NCBI RefSeq assembly: GCF_000828055.2
Contig: NZ_CP010523.2
Span: forward strand, 2,418,001-2,482,000
Reading direction: 5' to 3'
Origin: Klebsiella variicola
GTDB lineage: Bacteria > Pseudomonadota > Gammaproteobacteria > Enterobacterales > Enterobacteriaceae
DNA: 64,000 nucleotides
The notes below the pieces were generated by a model that saw nothing but the letters and a program-made list of their open reading frames with translations, searched no databases and was not told the origin of the DNA. Made by a program: the position numbers and the translations under genes. Shown piece by piece: positions 50,540 through 59,227 of this stretch (its first letter is position 1; the number at the start of each line of letters is the position of its first letter).

Positions 50540-52141
50540 ATGTCTACAGGGAAAACCACGCTGGCGCTGCTGCTGCTGAGCGCACTGCTGCCGGCCGGCG
50601 CCGCCTGGGCCGCAGGCAATGACACACTGGTCTACTGCTCAGAAGCCTCTCCGGAGTCCTTTAATCCGCAAATCGCCAGCTCCGGCCCGTCGTTCGTCGC
50701 CAGCTCGCAGGTGCTGTATAACCGCCTGGTCACCTTTGACCCGGTGAAGAACACGCCGATCCCGTCGCTGGCCACCGAGTGGCACGTCTCTGAGGATGGC
50801 AAAACCTGGACCTTTACTCTGCGTCAGGGGGTGAAGTTCAACAGCAACAAATTCTTCAAACCAACCCGCGATTTTAACGCCGACGACGTCCTGTTTTCCG
50901 TGCTGCGCCAGATGGACCCTCAGCATCCCTATCACAAAGTGTCGCAGGGGAACTATGAGTACTTCCACGACGTGGGCCTCGATAAGTTGATTAAGTCGGT
51001 GAAAAAGGTCGATGACTATCACGTCCAGTTCGTGCTTAACGAGCCGAACGCGGCGTTTCTTGCCGACTGGGGCATGGACTTCGCCTCTATTCTGTCGGCG
51101 GAGTATGGCGAGGCGATGCTGAAGAAAGGGACGCCGGAGAATGTTGATAACTGGCCTGTCGGTACCGGGCCGTATGCCCTGCAGCAGTATAAAGTGGATT
51201 CCCAAATCCGCTATATCGCCAACCCCCACTACTGGGAAGGCGAGGTGCCGACTAAGCACCTGATCTTCTCCATTACGCCGAACGTCGAGACCCGTCTGGC
51301 GAAACTGCAGACCAACGAGTGCCAGATTATTCCTGCGCCTTCGCCGGTTCAGTTCCCGGTGATTAAGGGCAATAAAGATCTGGCGCTGCATGCGGTTGAG
51401 GCGCTGAACGTCGGCTATCTGGCGTTCAACACGGAGAAAAAACCGTTTGATAATGTGCTGGTGCGCCAGGCATTAAACTATGCCACCGACAAGCAGGCGA
51501 TCGTCAAGGCGGTATTCCTCGATTCCGGCAGCGTGGCGAAATCACCGATCCCGTCGACGATGCTCGGGTATAAGAAAGATCTCCCGGACTATGATTACGA
51601 TCCGCAGAAAGCCAAAGCGCTGCTCAAGCAGGCGGGTCTGGAGCAAGGAGCGGAAGTAACCCTGTGGTCGATGCCGGTCCAGCGTCCGTACAACCCGAAC
51701 TCGAAGCGGATCGCCGAAATGATCCAAAACGACTGGGCTAAAGTGGGCGTCAAAGCGAAGATTGTCAGCTATGAATGGGGCGAATACCTTGCCGGTATGC
51801 GCAAAGGGGAGCACGACAGCGCCCTGTATGGCTGGATGTCGGACAACGGCGACCCGGACAACTTTGCCGGCACGCTGCTCAGCTGTGATAATATCCAGAC
51901 CGGCTCCAACGCCGCTCGCTGGTGCGATAAGTCCTATGACGCGCTGGTGAAGAAAGCGCTGCTGGTGAGCGATCCGCAGGCACGTGCCAAACTCTATGAA
52001 CAGGCGCAAGAGATCTTCTACCAGCAGGCGCCGTGGATCACCCTGGCGACCGGCAAGACCTTCTATGCCACCCGTAGCAACGTCAGCGGCTACCGCGTGA
52101 GCATGATGGGGAGCGATTTTTCCAAAGCGAAGCTGAATTAA
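50540..52141 (+). CDS. Orphan DppA-family peptide/solute-binding protein
   Basis: A 533-residue periplasmic binding protein of SBP family 5: signal peptide with cleavage after AWA (near residue 24), the YCSEASPESFNPQ start, the YNRLVTFDP segment, the FNADDVLFSVLRQMDP motif and the C-terminal APWITLATG. It closely resembles DppA (dipeptide/heme binding). No permease or ATPase genes are adjacent, so it would have to use another Dpp-like transporter. Divergent from the aldehyde dehydrogenase gene across 269 bp. Confidence 0.9.
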   Translation: MSTGKTTLALLLLSALLPAGAAWAAGNDTLVYCSEASPESFNPQIASSGPSFVASSQVLYNRLVTFDPVKNTPIPSLATEWHVSEDGKTWTFTLRQGVKFNSNKFFKPTRDFNADDVLFSVLRQMDPQHPYHKVSQGNYEYFHDVGLDKLIKSVKKVDDYHVQFVLNEPNAAFLADWGMDFASILSAEYGEAMLKKGTPENVDNWPVGTGPYALQQYKVDSQIRYIANPHYWEGEVPTKHLIFSITPNVETRLAKLQTNECQIIPAPSPVQFPVIKGNKDLALHAVEALNVGYLAFNTEKKPFDNVLVRQALNYATDKQAIVKAVFLDSGSVAKSPIPSTMLGYKKDLPDYDYDPQKAKALLKQAGLEQGAEVTLWSMPVQRPYNPNSKRIAEMIQNDWAKVGVKAKIVSYEWGEYLAGMRKGEHDSALYGWMSDNGDPDNFAGTLLSCDNIQTGSNAARWCDKSYDALVKKALLVSDPQARAKLYEQAQEIFYQQAPWITLATGKTFYATRSNVSGYRVSMMGSDFSKAKLN

Positions 52142-52157
52142 GCGAAAGGAGAACCGG

Positions 52158-52391
52158 ATGGCACATCTGGATGAGGTTATCGTCAAAGTCGATGACACCC
52201 TTGCCGAGGGCGTTATCACTCATATGAATGAGCTGCTGATCGCCCTGAGCGATGATCCACAACTCAGCCGTGAGGAACGCTATACCCAGCAGCAGCGCCT
52301 GCGCACTGCCATCGCCCACCATGGGCGACAGCATCAGGAAGAGCAGGACGCGCGCCGCGAGCAGTTGACGAAAGGCGGCGCGATCCTCTGA
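52158..52391 (+). CDS. ydcY: YdcY, DUF2526 protein
   Basis: A 77-residue hydrophilic helical protein closely matching E. coli YdcY (MNELLIALSDD, QQQRLRTAIAHHG, EQLTKGG). The function is unknown. It begins 16 bp after the DppA-like gene with AAAGGAG upstream and converges with ydcZ. Confidence 0.9.
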   Translation: MAHLDEVIVKVDDTLAEGVITHMNELLIALSDDPQLSREERYTQQQRLRTAIAHHGRQHQEEQDARREQLTKGGAIL

Positions 52392-52399
52392 AGATGCGC

Positions 52400-52849
52400 T
52401 CAGAACTGGCGCCTGGCCACCAGCCAGGCGCCCACCACCAGCATCACCGCGCCGCATACCGGCCCGATCAGCGCCCGTACCGGCACGCCGTGGGCGCGAA
52501 CTAAATCCATGATCAACCCGCCAACCAGCTGGCTGGCGACCAGTACCGCAATGGTGGTGGCCGCGCCCACGCTCTGATAGCCGCTGATGCTGGCGAAGAC
52601 GAAAAAGGACCCCAGCAGGCCGGGGATCAGCGTCCACCACTTCACGCTCAGGGCCAGCTCCTGAAAGCCGGCGACGCCCTGGCGCAGCAGTAACATCGTC
52701 ACGAAAATAACGATCCCCACCAGCGAATTGAGCAGCATGGCGATAAGGATCGTCGACGCCGACTGGGTGATGCGCACCATCAGGGTATTCTGCACCACGA
52801 GACCAACGCCTGCGGCAACCAGACAGGCGAGGGTGAGCGACGCATTCAT
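52400..52849 (-). CDS. ydcZ: YdcZ, DUF606/DMT-family small membrane protein
   Basis: A 149-residue protein with five predicted helices, a half-size member of the drug/metabolite transporter superfamily; its substrate is unknown. It matches E. coli YdcZ in size and context. The start overlaps the mnaT stop by 4 bp, so mnaT and ydcZ form a two-gene operon. N-acetylation by MnaT with a coupled exporter would fit detoxification of amino acid analogues, but this is inference. Confidence 0.88.
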   Translation of the reverse strand: MNASLTLACLVAAGVGLVVQNTLMVRITQSASTILIAMLLNSLVGIVIFVTMLLLRQGVAGFQELALSVKWWTLIPGLLGSFFVFASISGYQSVGAATTIAVLVASQLVGGLIMDLVRAHGVPVRALIGPVCGAVMLVVGAWLVARRQF

Positions 52850-53364
52850 GCCTTGCCGTCCGGGTCCTGACGCTCATCCAGCTGCAGCTGCATAAAGGTG
52901 AGATCCAGCCAGCGACCAAATTTGGTTCCTACCTGCGGCATCTGCCCGGTGGTGATAAAGCCCAGCGTTTCATGCAGATGCAGCGAAGCGTGGTTCTGCG
53001 ATTCAATACCGGCGACCATCACATGTTTATTCAGCCGACGCGCTTCGGCGATCAGCGCAACCAGCAGTTTGCGACCCAGCCCTTTCCCCTGATGATCGGG
53101 GTGAACGTACACCGAATGCTCCACGGTGTGGCGGAAACCGTCAAACGCGCGCCAGTCGCCAAACGAGGAATAGCCGGTGATGACGCCGTTTTCCTCGTTC
53201 ACCAGCACCGGAAAGCCGGCCAGCTGGCGGGCTTCAAACCACGCGATACGGTTGTCGGTATCCACGGTTTTATCATTCCAGATGGCGGCGGTATGCACGA
53301 CGGCGTGGTTATAGATTTCGGCGATCGCTGCACAGTCGTCTTTAATGGCAGGGCGGATGGACAT
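52846..53364 (-). CDS. mnaT: MnaT (YncA), L-amino acid N-acetyltransferase
   Basis: A 172-residue GNAT enzyme, same length as E. coli MnaT, which acetylates methionine and methionine analogues (sulfoximine, sulfone) and phosphinothricin-like compounds. The acetyl-CoA motif is VHPDHQGKGLGRKLL (residues about 80-94). The start at 53364 (MSIRPAIKDD) matches E. coli; a Met at 53388 upstream is rejected. A sequence related to the XRE operator lies about 22 bp upstream of the start. Confidence 0.93.
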   Translation of the reverse strand: MSIRPAIKDDCAAIAEIYNHAVVHTAAIWNDKTVDTDNRIAWFEARQLAGFPVLVNEENGVITGYSSFGDWRAFDGFRHTVEHSVYVHPDHQGKGLGRKLLVALIAEARRLNKHVMVAGIESQNHASLHLHETLGFITTGQMPQVGTKFGRWLDLTFMQLQLDERQDPDGKA

Positions 53365-53385
53365 AGCAAACCTCAGTTTTTTGTA

Positions 53386-53410
53386 CACTATAGTAGTACG
53401 ATATTATTAC
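53386..53410. promoter_or_regulatory. Operator-like element upstream of mnaT
   Basis: CACTATAGTA-g-TACG-a-TA at 53386-53403 matches the XRE-gene element at 53510-53527 in all but two bases. It lies in the mnaT promoter region and contains TATAGT on the minus strand, a likely -10. Confidence 0.55.
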
Positions 53411-53511
53411 AATAATGAACATCGCGCTGTCATCCGTTTTCCGCATAATTTTTACGGATGACCCGGTAAGCACGCGGCCCGACGAGCAGTTGTGTAATGG
53501 GTGGGTGCACA

Positions 53512-53539
53512 CTATAGTATTACGTTATGAATACTATAG
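53512..53539 (+). promoter_or_regulatory. Palindromic operator overlapping the XRE gene promoter and start codon
   Basis: CTATAGTATT (53512-53521), 8-bp spacer, AATACTATAG (53530-53539). The left arm contains a -10 like TATAGT (53513-53518), 17 bp after TTGTGT (53490-53495). The start ATG at 53527 falls in the spacer. This predicts autorepression and a transcript starting near the ATG. Confidence 0.65.
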
Positions 53540-54108
53540 AAGACAACCTCAATCAGCGCATCAGTGCGCGCATCCGCATCGAGCGTGAGTCCCGCGGTTG
53601 GTCGCTGAACGACCTCGCCGAACGGGCTGGCGCCTCGCGGGCGATGATCCATAAAATCGAGCGCGGCGAAAGCAGCCCGACGGCCTCGATGCTGGGGCGT
53701 CTTTCCGGCGCCTTCGGCATCAGTATGTCGACGCTGATCGCCCGGGCGGAAATGCAGGAGGGTAAGCTGCTGCGCTTTGCCAGCCAGCCGGTGTGGCACG
53801 ACCCGCAAAGCCACTATCTCCGCCGCCACGTCTCGCCGCGCAGCGATCTGCCGATCGATCTGGTGCAGATTGAGCTGCCGCCCGGCAGCGATGTGCCCAT
53901 GCCGGCCTCTTCCTATGCGCTCGCCCGCCAGCTGATCTGGCTGCAGCAGGGCGAGCTGGTGTTTGTCGAAGGGACTACCCGTCATGAGATGCAGAAGGGG
54001 GATTGTCTGGAGCTTGGCCCGCCCAACGATTGTCGCTTTATCAATGAATCCGCGGAGACCTGCGTCTATCTGGTGGTTCGCCTTAATCAATCGCCATCCG
54101 GCTCTTAA
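53527..54108 (+). CDS. XRE-family regulator with C-terminal cupin domain
   Basis: A 193-residue protein: helix-turn-helix at residues about 13-68 (WSLNDLAERAGASRAMIHKI), then a cupin-like sensor domain (VQIELPPGSDVPMPA; IWLQQGELVFVEG; CLELGPPNDCRF). It is similar in layout to SutR. Divergent from mnaT-ydcZ, with related operator elements at both promoters, so it most likely represses both itself and that operon. No ribosome-binding site precedes the ATG, and the promoter is nearly adjacent, so the mRNA is probably leaderless. Confidence 0.88.
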   Translation: MNTIEDNLNQRISARIRIERESRGWSLNDLAERAGASRAMIHKIERGESSPTASMLGRLSGAFGISMSTLIARAEMQEGKLLRFASQPVWHDPQSHYLRRHVSPRSDLPIDLVQIELPPGSDVPMPASSYALARQLIWLQQGELVFVEGTTRHEMQKGDCLELGPPNDCRFINESAETCVYLVVRLNQSPSGS

Positions 54109-54173
54109 TGGTAAAGCACGTTGCGCATAAAGCAGCTAGCCTCAGTACTGTCTGCTAACAAGAGGAGTTTGCT

Positions 54174-55211
54174 ATGACAGATCAACCGCAACGCCATCGC
54201 CGCTGGGTACTGGCTTCCCGCCCCCATGGTGAACCGACGGCAGAGAATTTCCGCCTGGAAGAGAGCGAGGTGCCGACGCCGGGGCCGGGGCAGGTTCTGC
54301 TGCGTACCGTTTTTTTATCGCTCGATCCCTATATGCGCGGGCGCATGAGCGACGCGCCTTCTTATTCGCCACCGGTGGCCATTGGCGCGGTGATGGTGGG
54401 AGGGACCGTGAGTCGCGTGGTCAGCTCAAATCATGCCGATTATCAACCCGGCGACTGGGTGCTGGGCTACAGCGGCTGGCAGGATTATGAACTCTCCGAC
54501 GGCAACGGACTGGTGAAGCTGGGTGACGACCCGCAACACCCGTCATGGTCGCTGGGAGTTCTGGGGATGCCGGGCTTCACCGCCTACATGGGATTGCTGG
54601 ACATCGGCCAGCCGAAGGCGGGCGAAACGCTGGTGGTCGCTGCGGCGACCGGGCCGGTTGGCGCCACGGTCGGACAGATCGGCAAAATTAAGGGCTGCCG
54701 CACCGTCGGCATCGCTGGAGGCGCGGAGAAGTGTCGGTATGCGGTTGAGACGTTAGGCTTTGATGTCTGCCTTGACCATCGTGCGGATGATTTTGCCGAA
54801 CAGCTGGCCCAGGCCTGCCCGCAGGGCATTGACGTTTACTACGAAAACGTCGGCGGCAAGGTTTTTGACGCGGTGCTGCCGCTGCTGAATACCGCAGCGC
54901 GGGTACCGGTCTGCGGGCTGGTAAGCGGCTATAACGCCACCGGTTTGCCAGACGGACCGGATCGTCTGCCGCTGCTGATGGCGACCATCCTCAAGAAGCG
55001 CATCCGGATGCAGGGCTTTATTATCGGCCAGGATTACGGGCATCGGATCGCGGAATTCCAGCAGCAGATGGGGCGCTGGGTGCAAGAGGGGAAAATTAAA
55101 TATCGCGAACAGCTGATCGACGGTCTGGATCAGGCGCCGCAGGCGCTGATCGGCCTGTTGAAAGGTGAGAACTTCGGTAAAGTGGTGATCCGCGTCGCGG
55201 CCGACGACTAG
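54174..55211 (+). CDS. curA: CurA (YncB), NADPH-dependent curcumin/dihydrocurcumin reductase
   Basis: A 345-residue zinc-free MDR oxidoreductase, matching E. coli CurA, which reduces curcumin with NADPH. The nucleotide region is AATGPVGATVGQIGKIKG (residues about 160-177), with YYENVGGKVFDAVLPL typical of leukotriene B4 dehydrogenase-like members. AGAGGAG lies upstream of the ATG. It follows the XRE gene on the same strand, 65 bp away. The regulator mcbR, next to curA in E. coli, is absent here. Confidence 0.93.
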   Translation: MTDQPQRHRRWVLASRPHGEPTAENFRLEESEVPTPGPGQVLLRTVFLSLDPYMRGRMSDAPSYSPPVAIGAVMVGGTVSRVVSSNHADYQPGDWVLGYSGWQDYELSDGNGLVKLGDDPQHPSWSLGVLGMPGFTAYMGLLDIGQPKAGETLVVAAATGPVGATVGQIGKIKGCRTVGIAGGAEKCRYAVETLGFDVCLDHRADDFAEQLAQACPQGIDVYYENVGGKVFDAVLPLLNTAARVPVCGLVSGYNATGLPDGPDRLPLLMATILKKRIRMQGFIIGQDYGHRIAEFQQQMGRWVQEGKIKYREQLIDGLDQAPQALIGLLKGENFGKVVIRVAADD

Positions 55212-55232
55212 TCCGGCGGATCCAACTTACTC

Positions 55233-55262
55233 TGCCCCTTTTCCCGTGAGGGAAAAGGGGCA
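55233..55262. terminator. Hairpin between convergent curA and rihA
   Basis: A 13-bp perfect stem TGCCCCTTTTCCC (55233-55245) and GGGAAAAGGGGCA (55250-55262) with a GTGA loop. No trailing T-run, but very stable and between two stop codons. Confidence 0.65.
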
Positions 55263-55273
55263 TGGGAGGCGTG

Positions 55274-56209
55274 TCAGGCGTAAAAGGTTAACCGCTGGGC
55301 GAGCAGATCGACAAAGGCTTCACGGTCGACATCCAGCATCAGGGTAGTATTGGGCCGATTGCCGGTCAGATGGTAGTAATCGACCACCGTCATCCCCTGG
55401 GTATATTTTCCTTCCGTTTCCACGCCGACCCAGCGTTCGATAGTGGTGAAGATCTCCGGCTTGAGGAGCCAGGCGATGGTGCAGGGATCGTGCAGCGGCG
55501 CGCCGTCGAAGCCCCACTTTTCATCCTTGTGGTAGGCCATAAAGAAGTCGAGCAGCTCGGCGACAATGGTCGACACCGGATTGCCAATCTGGCGGAATCG
55601 CTCGATATCGGCGGGAAGGATTTGCGCCCGATGCGTAACATCCAGCCCCGCCATCACCACCGGGATCCCGGACTGAAAGACCATTTCCGCCGCCTGCGGA
55701 TCGACGAAAATATTAAACTCCGCCGCCGGCTGCCAGTTGCCCAGCCCCATTGCGCCCCCCATGATCACGATGCGGGCGATTTTCGCGTGCAGCTCCGGGT
55801 GGCTGGCGAGCAGCAACGCCACGTTAGTCTGCGGCCCGGTGGCCACCAGAGTCACCGGCTCCTGGCTTTCCCGCAGCACCCTGGCCATCAGCTCGACGGC
55901 GGTGCAGTTCTGCGGGGCAAAGGTTGGTTCCGGCAGGCTCGGGCCATCCAGTCCGCTCTCGCCGTGCACGTTATCGGCGATGATCAGATCGCGCATCAAC
56001 GGCTTCCACGCGCCGCCGGCCACCGGGATATCCGGCCGGTTCAGCAGCGTCAGCATACGCAGCACGTTGCGCAGGGTCTTCTCCGGGGTCTGGTTGCCCG
56101 CGGAAGCGGTGACGGCTTTCACCTCCAGCTCCGGCGAGGCGAGGGCGAGGACCAGGGCGATCGCGTCATCATGTCCCGGATCGCAATCAATCATCATCGG
56201 CAGTGCCAT
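55274..56209 (-). CDS. rihA: RihA-type pyrimidine-specific ribonucleoside hydrolase
   Basis: A 311-residue nucleoside hydrolase that splits uridine/cytidine into ribose and base. The calcium-binding [12 protein letters not shown] motif (residues about 8-19) and the family Asn/Glu/Asp residues ([17 protein letters not shown]) are present. Length and sequence match E. coli RihA. The start at 56209 fits; the open frame reaches 56374. In E. coli rihA lies elsewhere on the chromosome, so its position here differs. Convergent with curA. Confidence 0.93.
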   Translation of the reverse strand: MALPMMIDCDPGHDDAIALVLALASPELEVKAVTASAGNQTPEKTLRNVLRMLTLLNRPDIPVAGGAWKPLMRDLIIADNVHGESGLDGPSLPEPTFAPQNCTAVELMARVLRESQEPVTLVATGPQTNVALLLASHPELHAKIARIVIMGGAMGLGNWQPAAEFNIFVDPQAAEMVFQSGIPVVMAGLDVTHRAQILPADIERFRQIGNPVSTIVAELLDFFMAYHKDEKWGFDGAPLHDPCTIAWLLKPEIFTTIERWVGVETEGKYTQGMTVVDYYHLTGNRPNTTLMLDVDREAFVDLLAQRLTFYA

Positions 56210-56490
56210 AGCAGCTCCTTGTTGGCGTTGTTCTGTGACCAGACTAACGCTGTGAGGCGAGGCAGACGAGATGGTGTGCAGAATAGTGTGATGGAGGCCA
56301 CGATTGCTGCGATGGCATCGCGTATCGTCAGGCGATCGTCGGCAGTCATATTGCCTCACCTTGCGATGGCGCAAGCTGGCGCCCGCCGCGGCGCGATATA
56401 ATAGAAAAATTGCTAATCCTTACGGATATTAATGGTTTGCTTTTCGGTGAGCGGATTCTTATCCTTAAGAAAACTCGAGAGGTTATTACG

Positions 56491-56790
56491 ATGAAAGATG
56501 TAGTAGATAAATGCAGCACCAAAGGCTGCGCCATTGATGTCGGTACCATCATTGATAACGAGGACTGCGTCTACCGGGCTGAGAAAATGTTCCCGAGCCG
56601 CGAAGAAGCGGAATCCACCGTAGCCGCTGTGCGCGAACGTGCTGCCGCCGCGGCGCCGGCCAGTGAACCGCCGCAGGTCGATTACACCATCGCCGCCGCT
56701 GGCGACGAGGTTAAACTCGATCTCGCCATCGCTTTCTCCTGCCAGGCGGAAAAGATCATTTTCGAGTTATCCCTGCGAAATCTGCTTTAA
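56491..56790 (+). CDS. YiiS/YfcZ family (DUF406) protein
   Basis: A 99-residue protein, same length as E. coli YiiS, with the conserved start MKDVVDKCSTKGCAIDVGT and end FSCQAEKIIFELSLRNLL. The spread of Cys residues is conserved in the family. Function unknown. ATG 56491 has GAGAGG 8 bp upstream. Whether this is the yiiS orthologue or a paralogue cannot be told from this window; its neighbours are not those of yiiS in E. coli. Confidence 0.88.
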   Translation: MKDVVDKCSTKGCAIDVGTIIDNEDCVYRAEKMFPSREEAESTVAAVRERAAAAAPASEPPQVDYTIAAAGDEVKLDLAIAFSCQAEKIIFELSLRNLL

Positions 56791-56824
56791 CCCGCATCCG
56801 TGAGGAAAACGCCACATCGTTAAG

Positions 56825-56856
56825 CCTTCCCCGCCAATCACCGCCGGCGGGGAAGG
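56825..56856. terminator. Hairpin between the DUF406 gene and yncD
   Basis: An 11-bp stem CCTTCCCCGCC (56825-56835) and GGCGGGGAAGG (56846-56856). It lies between convergent stop codons and lacks a T-run. Confidence 0.6.
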
Positions 56857-56862
56857 GGCGTG

Positions 56863-58968
56863 TTATTCGAAGCGCCAGGCGAGGTTCAGGCCGATGCCGT
56901 AGTTGCGTCCGGGAGCAGGCTCGTAGTAGCGCCCGTTGGACTCATTAACGATAACGGACCCGACGTACTCCCGGTCGAACAGGTTGTCGACGCGGCCGAA
57001 CAGATCCATGTCCATCCTGCCGTAGCTCCATTTATAGCCGGTCGTCAGGCCAACCACCGTCCAGGAAGGCGCTTTAGCCGTGTTTTCGTCATTGGCCATG
57101 ATGTCGCTCATGTAGCGAATATCGCTGCCGGCGTACCAGCCCTGCTCCGGCTGATAGCCAAAGGAGGCGTAGCCCATATTGCGCGCGATCCCCGGAATGC
57201 GGTTGCCGTTGCAGCTGGCGTCGTCGCAGACGTTGGTGCGATAGGTCGCGTCCAGCCAGGTCCATGCCGCCTTCAGACGCCAGCTCTCGCCAAACTGCTG
57301 ATCCAGTCCCAGCTCCATCCCCTGACGACGGGTTTTGCCGGCGTTTTTATAGCTGGTGCGCCCGCCGCTGCTGCTGTTGACCACGATCTCATTATCGGTA
57401 TTGGTCTGGAACAGAGCGGCGGTGAGCAGCCCATTGCCGAGCCGCGTCTTACTGCCGATCTCCACTGTGTCGTTGGTGGAGGGCTTCAGGCCGAAATTAA
57501 GGCCGCTCTGGTTATCGGAGCGGTATGACAGTTCGTTAATGGTCGGCGTCTCGAAGCCGCGGCCAGCGGAGAGGTAGACGTTCCACGCGTCGGTCAGAGC
57601 ATACTTCAGCGAGCCTGCGGGCAGCCACTTGTGATAGCTGGCATCACCGCTGTCATCGCCATTGCCTGGGGTGATGTAGTAGTCATTCGAGTCGAACCAT
57701 ACTGAGCTGTAGCGAACCCCGGCATCGAGCGAGAGTTTGTCCGTTAACTGCCACTGGGTCTGCAGGTAGGGGTCGACGTTCCACATCAGGTTGCGTTCGT
57801 TACGGCGCAGCGCACCCTGTTCGCCATACTGCGGCGCGCCGTTGACCATCACAAAGTTTTCATACCCTTTACGGCGCTCGCTCATGTTCTCGTAATCGAG
57901 ACCGGCGGTCAGGGTGACGGGCACCAGCAGCTCTCCGCGATGGGTCAGGCGGGTATCGATTCCCTGGTAGTGACGGGTGAGATCGATCACCCCGCCGGCA
58001 TGGCTCGGTTTCAGCTGCGGCGCGCGCGGGATCGACTGGAACTGCGTGGTTTCACGTTCACCGGCGTACATCATGACGCTGAGATCGTCCTGGGCGCTCA
58101 GCTGGCGCTCGTAGCGCAGGCCGGCCTGGGTCTGCCGGGTATTCTTGCGGGTATTATACTGGTCGCCGCGCGGCGACTGGCGCGGGTTATCGCGCCATTC
58201 GTCGGCGGTTAAGCCGCCGGCGTCATTGGCTTTGATATCCACGCTGTTCAGCAGCAGCGTCAGCTTACTGACATCGTTGATGCGCACCCCCAGTCGGGCG
58301 TTCGCCAGATTTTTGCGTGCGCCGCTGTGATCGCGATAGCCATGAGTGGTGAAGCGGTTGGTCGAGACCGTGTAATCCACATCGCCTGCATGGCTGCCGT
58401 CGCCAACGGCGCCAGTGGCCTTCATCCCGTAGTGCCAGGTACCGAAGCTGCCATAGTAGCTGCTGGCTTCCACGGTGGGCGGCTGGGTGCCGGTCTGGCT
58501 GGTGACGTTGATCACCCCGCCGGACGAGTTACCGTACAGGGCAGAGAAGGGGCCGCGCAGCACCTCAATGGTGTCGACGCTGCCAATATCGATATTCGAG
58601 GTCTGCCCCTGGCCGTCTGGCATGGTCGCCGGAATACCATCGACATAGATGCGTAGCCCGCGCACGCCATAGGTGGAGCGAGAGCCAAAGCCACGAATCG
58701 ACAGTTGCAGATCCTGGGCATAGTTTTGCCGGTTCTGCACCTGCAGGCCCGGTACGGCGCCCAGTGATTCAGAGAGATTGACGCGCGGGGCGGCCTGGCG
58801 CATTTCATCCCCATTGACCACGCTGACGGCGGCGGGGGTATCCAGTTCAGAAACAGTGGTTGGCGCGGCGGTCACCACCATGGTTTGTTCATCAGCGGTC
58901 TGGGCCGCGGCAATCAGCGGTAGCAGCAGCGCCGGCAGGGCGGCGTGACGCACGGACAGGATTTTCAT
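56863..58968 (-). CDS. yncD: YncD, TonB-dependent outer membrane receptor
   Basis: A 701-residue TonB-dependent receptor. Signal peptide (cleavage after AAAQ-type site near residue 22), TonB box around DEQTMVVTA, plug domain (AAVSVVNGDEMRQ; LRGPFSALYGNSSGGVINV), then a 22-strand barrel ending in the outer-membrane signature GLNLAWRFE with terminal Phe-Glu. It matches E. coli YncD (700 aa), thought to import an iron or PQQ-like ligand. Divergent from yncE; a Fur box lies between them. Confidence 0.93.
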   Translation of the reverse strand: MKILSVRHAALPALLLPLIAAAQTADEQTMVVTAAPTTVSELDTPAAVSVVNGDEMRQAAPRVNLSESLGAVPGLQVQNRQNYAQDLQLSIRGFGSRSTYGVRGLRIYVDGIPATMPDGQGQTSNIDIGSVDTIEVLRGPFSALYGNSSGGVINVTSQTGTQPPTVEASSYYGSFGTWHYGMKATGAVGDGSHAGDVDYTVSTNRFTTHGYRDHSGARKNLANARLGVRINDVSKLTLLLNSVDIKANDAGGLTADEWRDNPRQSPRGDQYNTRKNTRQTQAGLRYERQLSAQDDLSVMMYAGERETTQFQSIPRAPQLKPSHAGGVIDLTRHYQGIDTRLTHRGELLVPVTLTAGLDYENMSERRKGYENFVMVNGAPQYGEQGALRRNERNLMWNVDPYLQTQWQLTDKLSLDAGVRYSSVWFDSNDYYITPGNGDDSGDASYHKWLPAGSLKYALTDAWNVYLSAGRGFETPTINELSYRSDNQSGLNFGLKPSTNDTVEIGSKTRLGNGLLTAALFQTNTDNEIVVNSSSGGRTSYKNAGKTRRQGMELGLDQQFGESWRLKAAWTWLDATYRTNVCDDASCNGNRIPGIARNMGYASFGYQPEQGWYAGSDIRYMSDIMANDENTAKAPSWTVVGLTTGYKWSYGRMDMDLFGRVDNLFDREYVGSVIVNESNGRYYEPAPGRNYGIGLNLAWRFE

Positions 58969-59124
58969 CGATAGTACTCGGGAGACGAACCAAATGGAAC
59001 ATATGTAGATATGTTACCCCGTTTGTAAAACATTTGAAAATTATTAACCGCCGTTGGTTAACGGATAGTGCTTCTTGCTGATGAATTTACCGAACAACAA
59101 CAATTAGCGCTCCACTTTGAGATA

Positions 59125-59143
59125 AATAATGATTACTATTCGC
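59125..59143 (+). promoter_or_regulatory. Fur-box-like element between yncD and yncE
   Basis: AATAATGATTACTATTCGC matches the GATAATGATAATCATTATC consensus at about 12 of 19 positions, with an intact ATAATGAT core. In E. coli, yncE is iron-regulated through Fur, so the element fits. It lies 85 bp before yncE and 157 bp before yncD. Confidence 0.6.
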
Positions 59144-59227
59144 ATTCAAAAATAAGGGTAAAGCCAGGACTTTACCGCCGGAAGCGATGTCGGGTCAGCA
59201 CATACTGGTTTATCAAAGGGAGTCGTC

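Noticed and set aside
55370-56401. A 343-codon plus-strand frame.
   Set aside because: Antisense shadow of rihA; the composition is Arg/His-rich and unlike a real protein.
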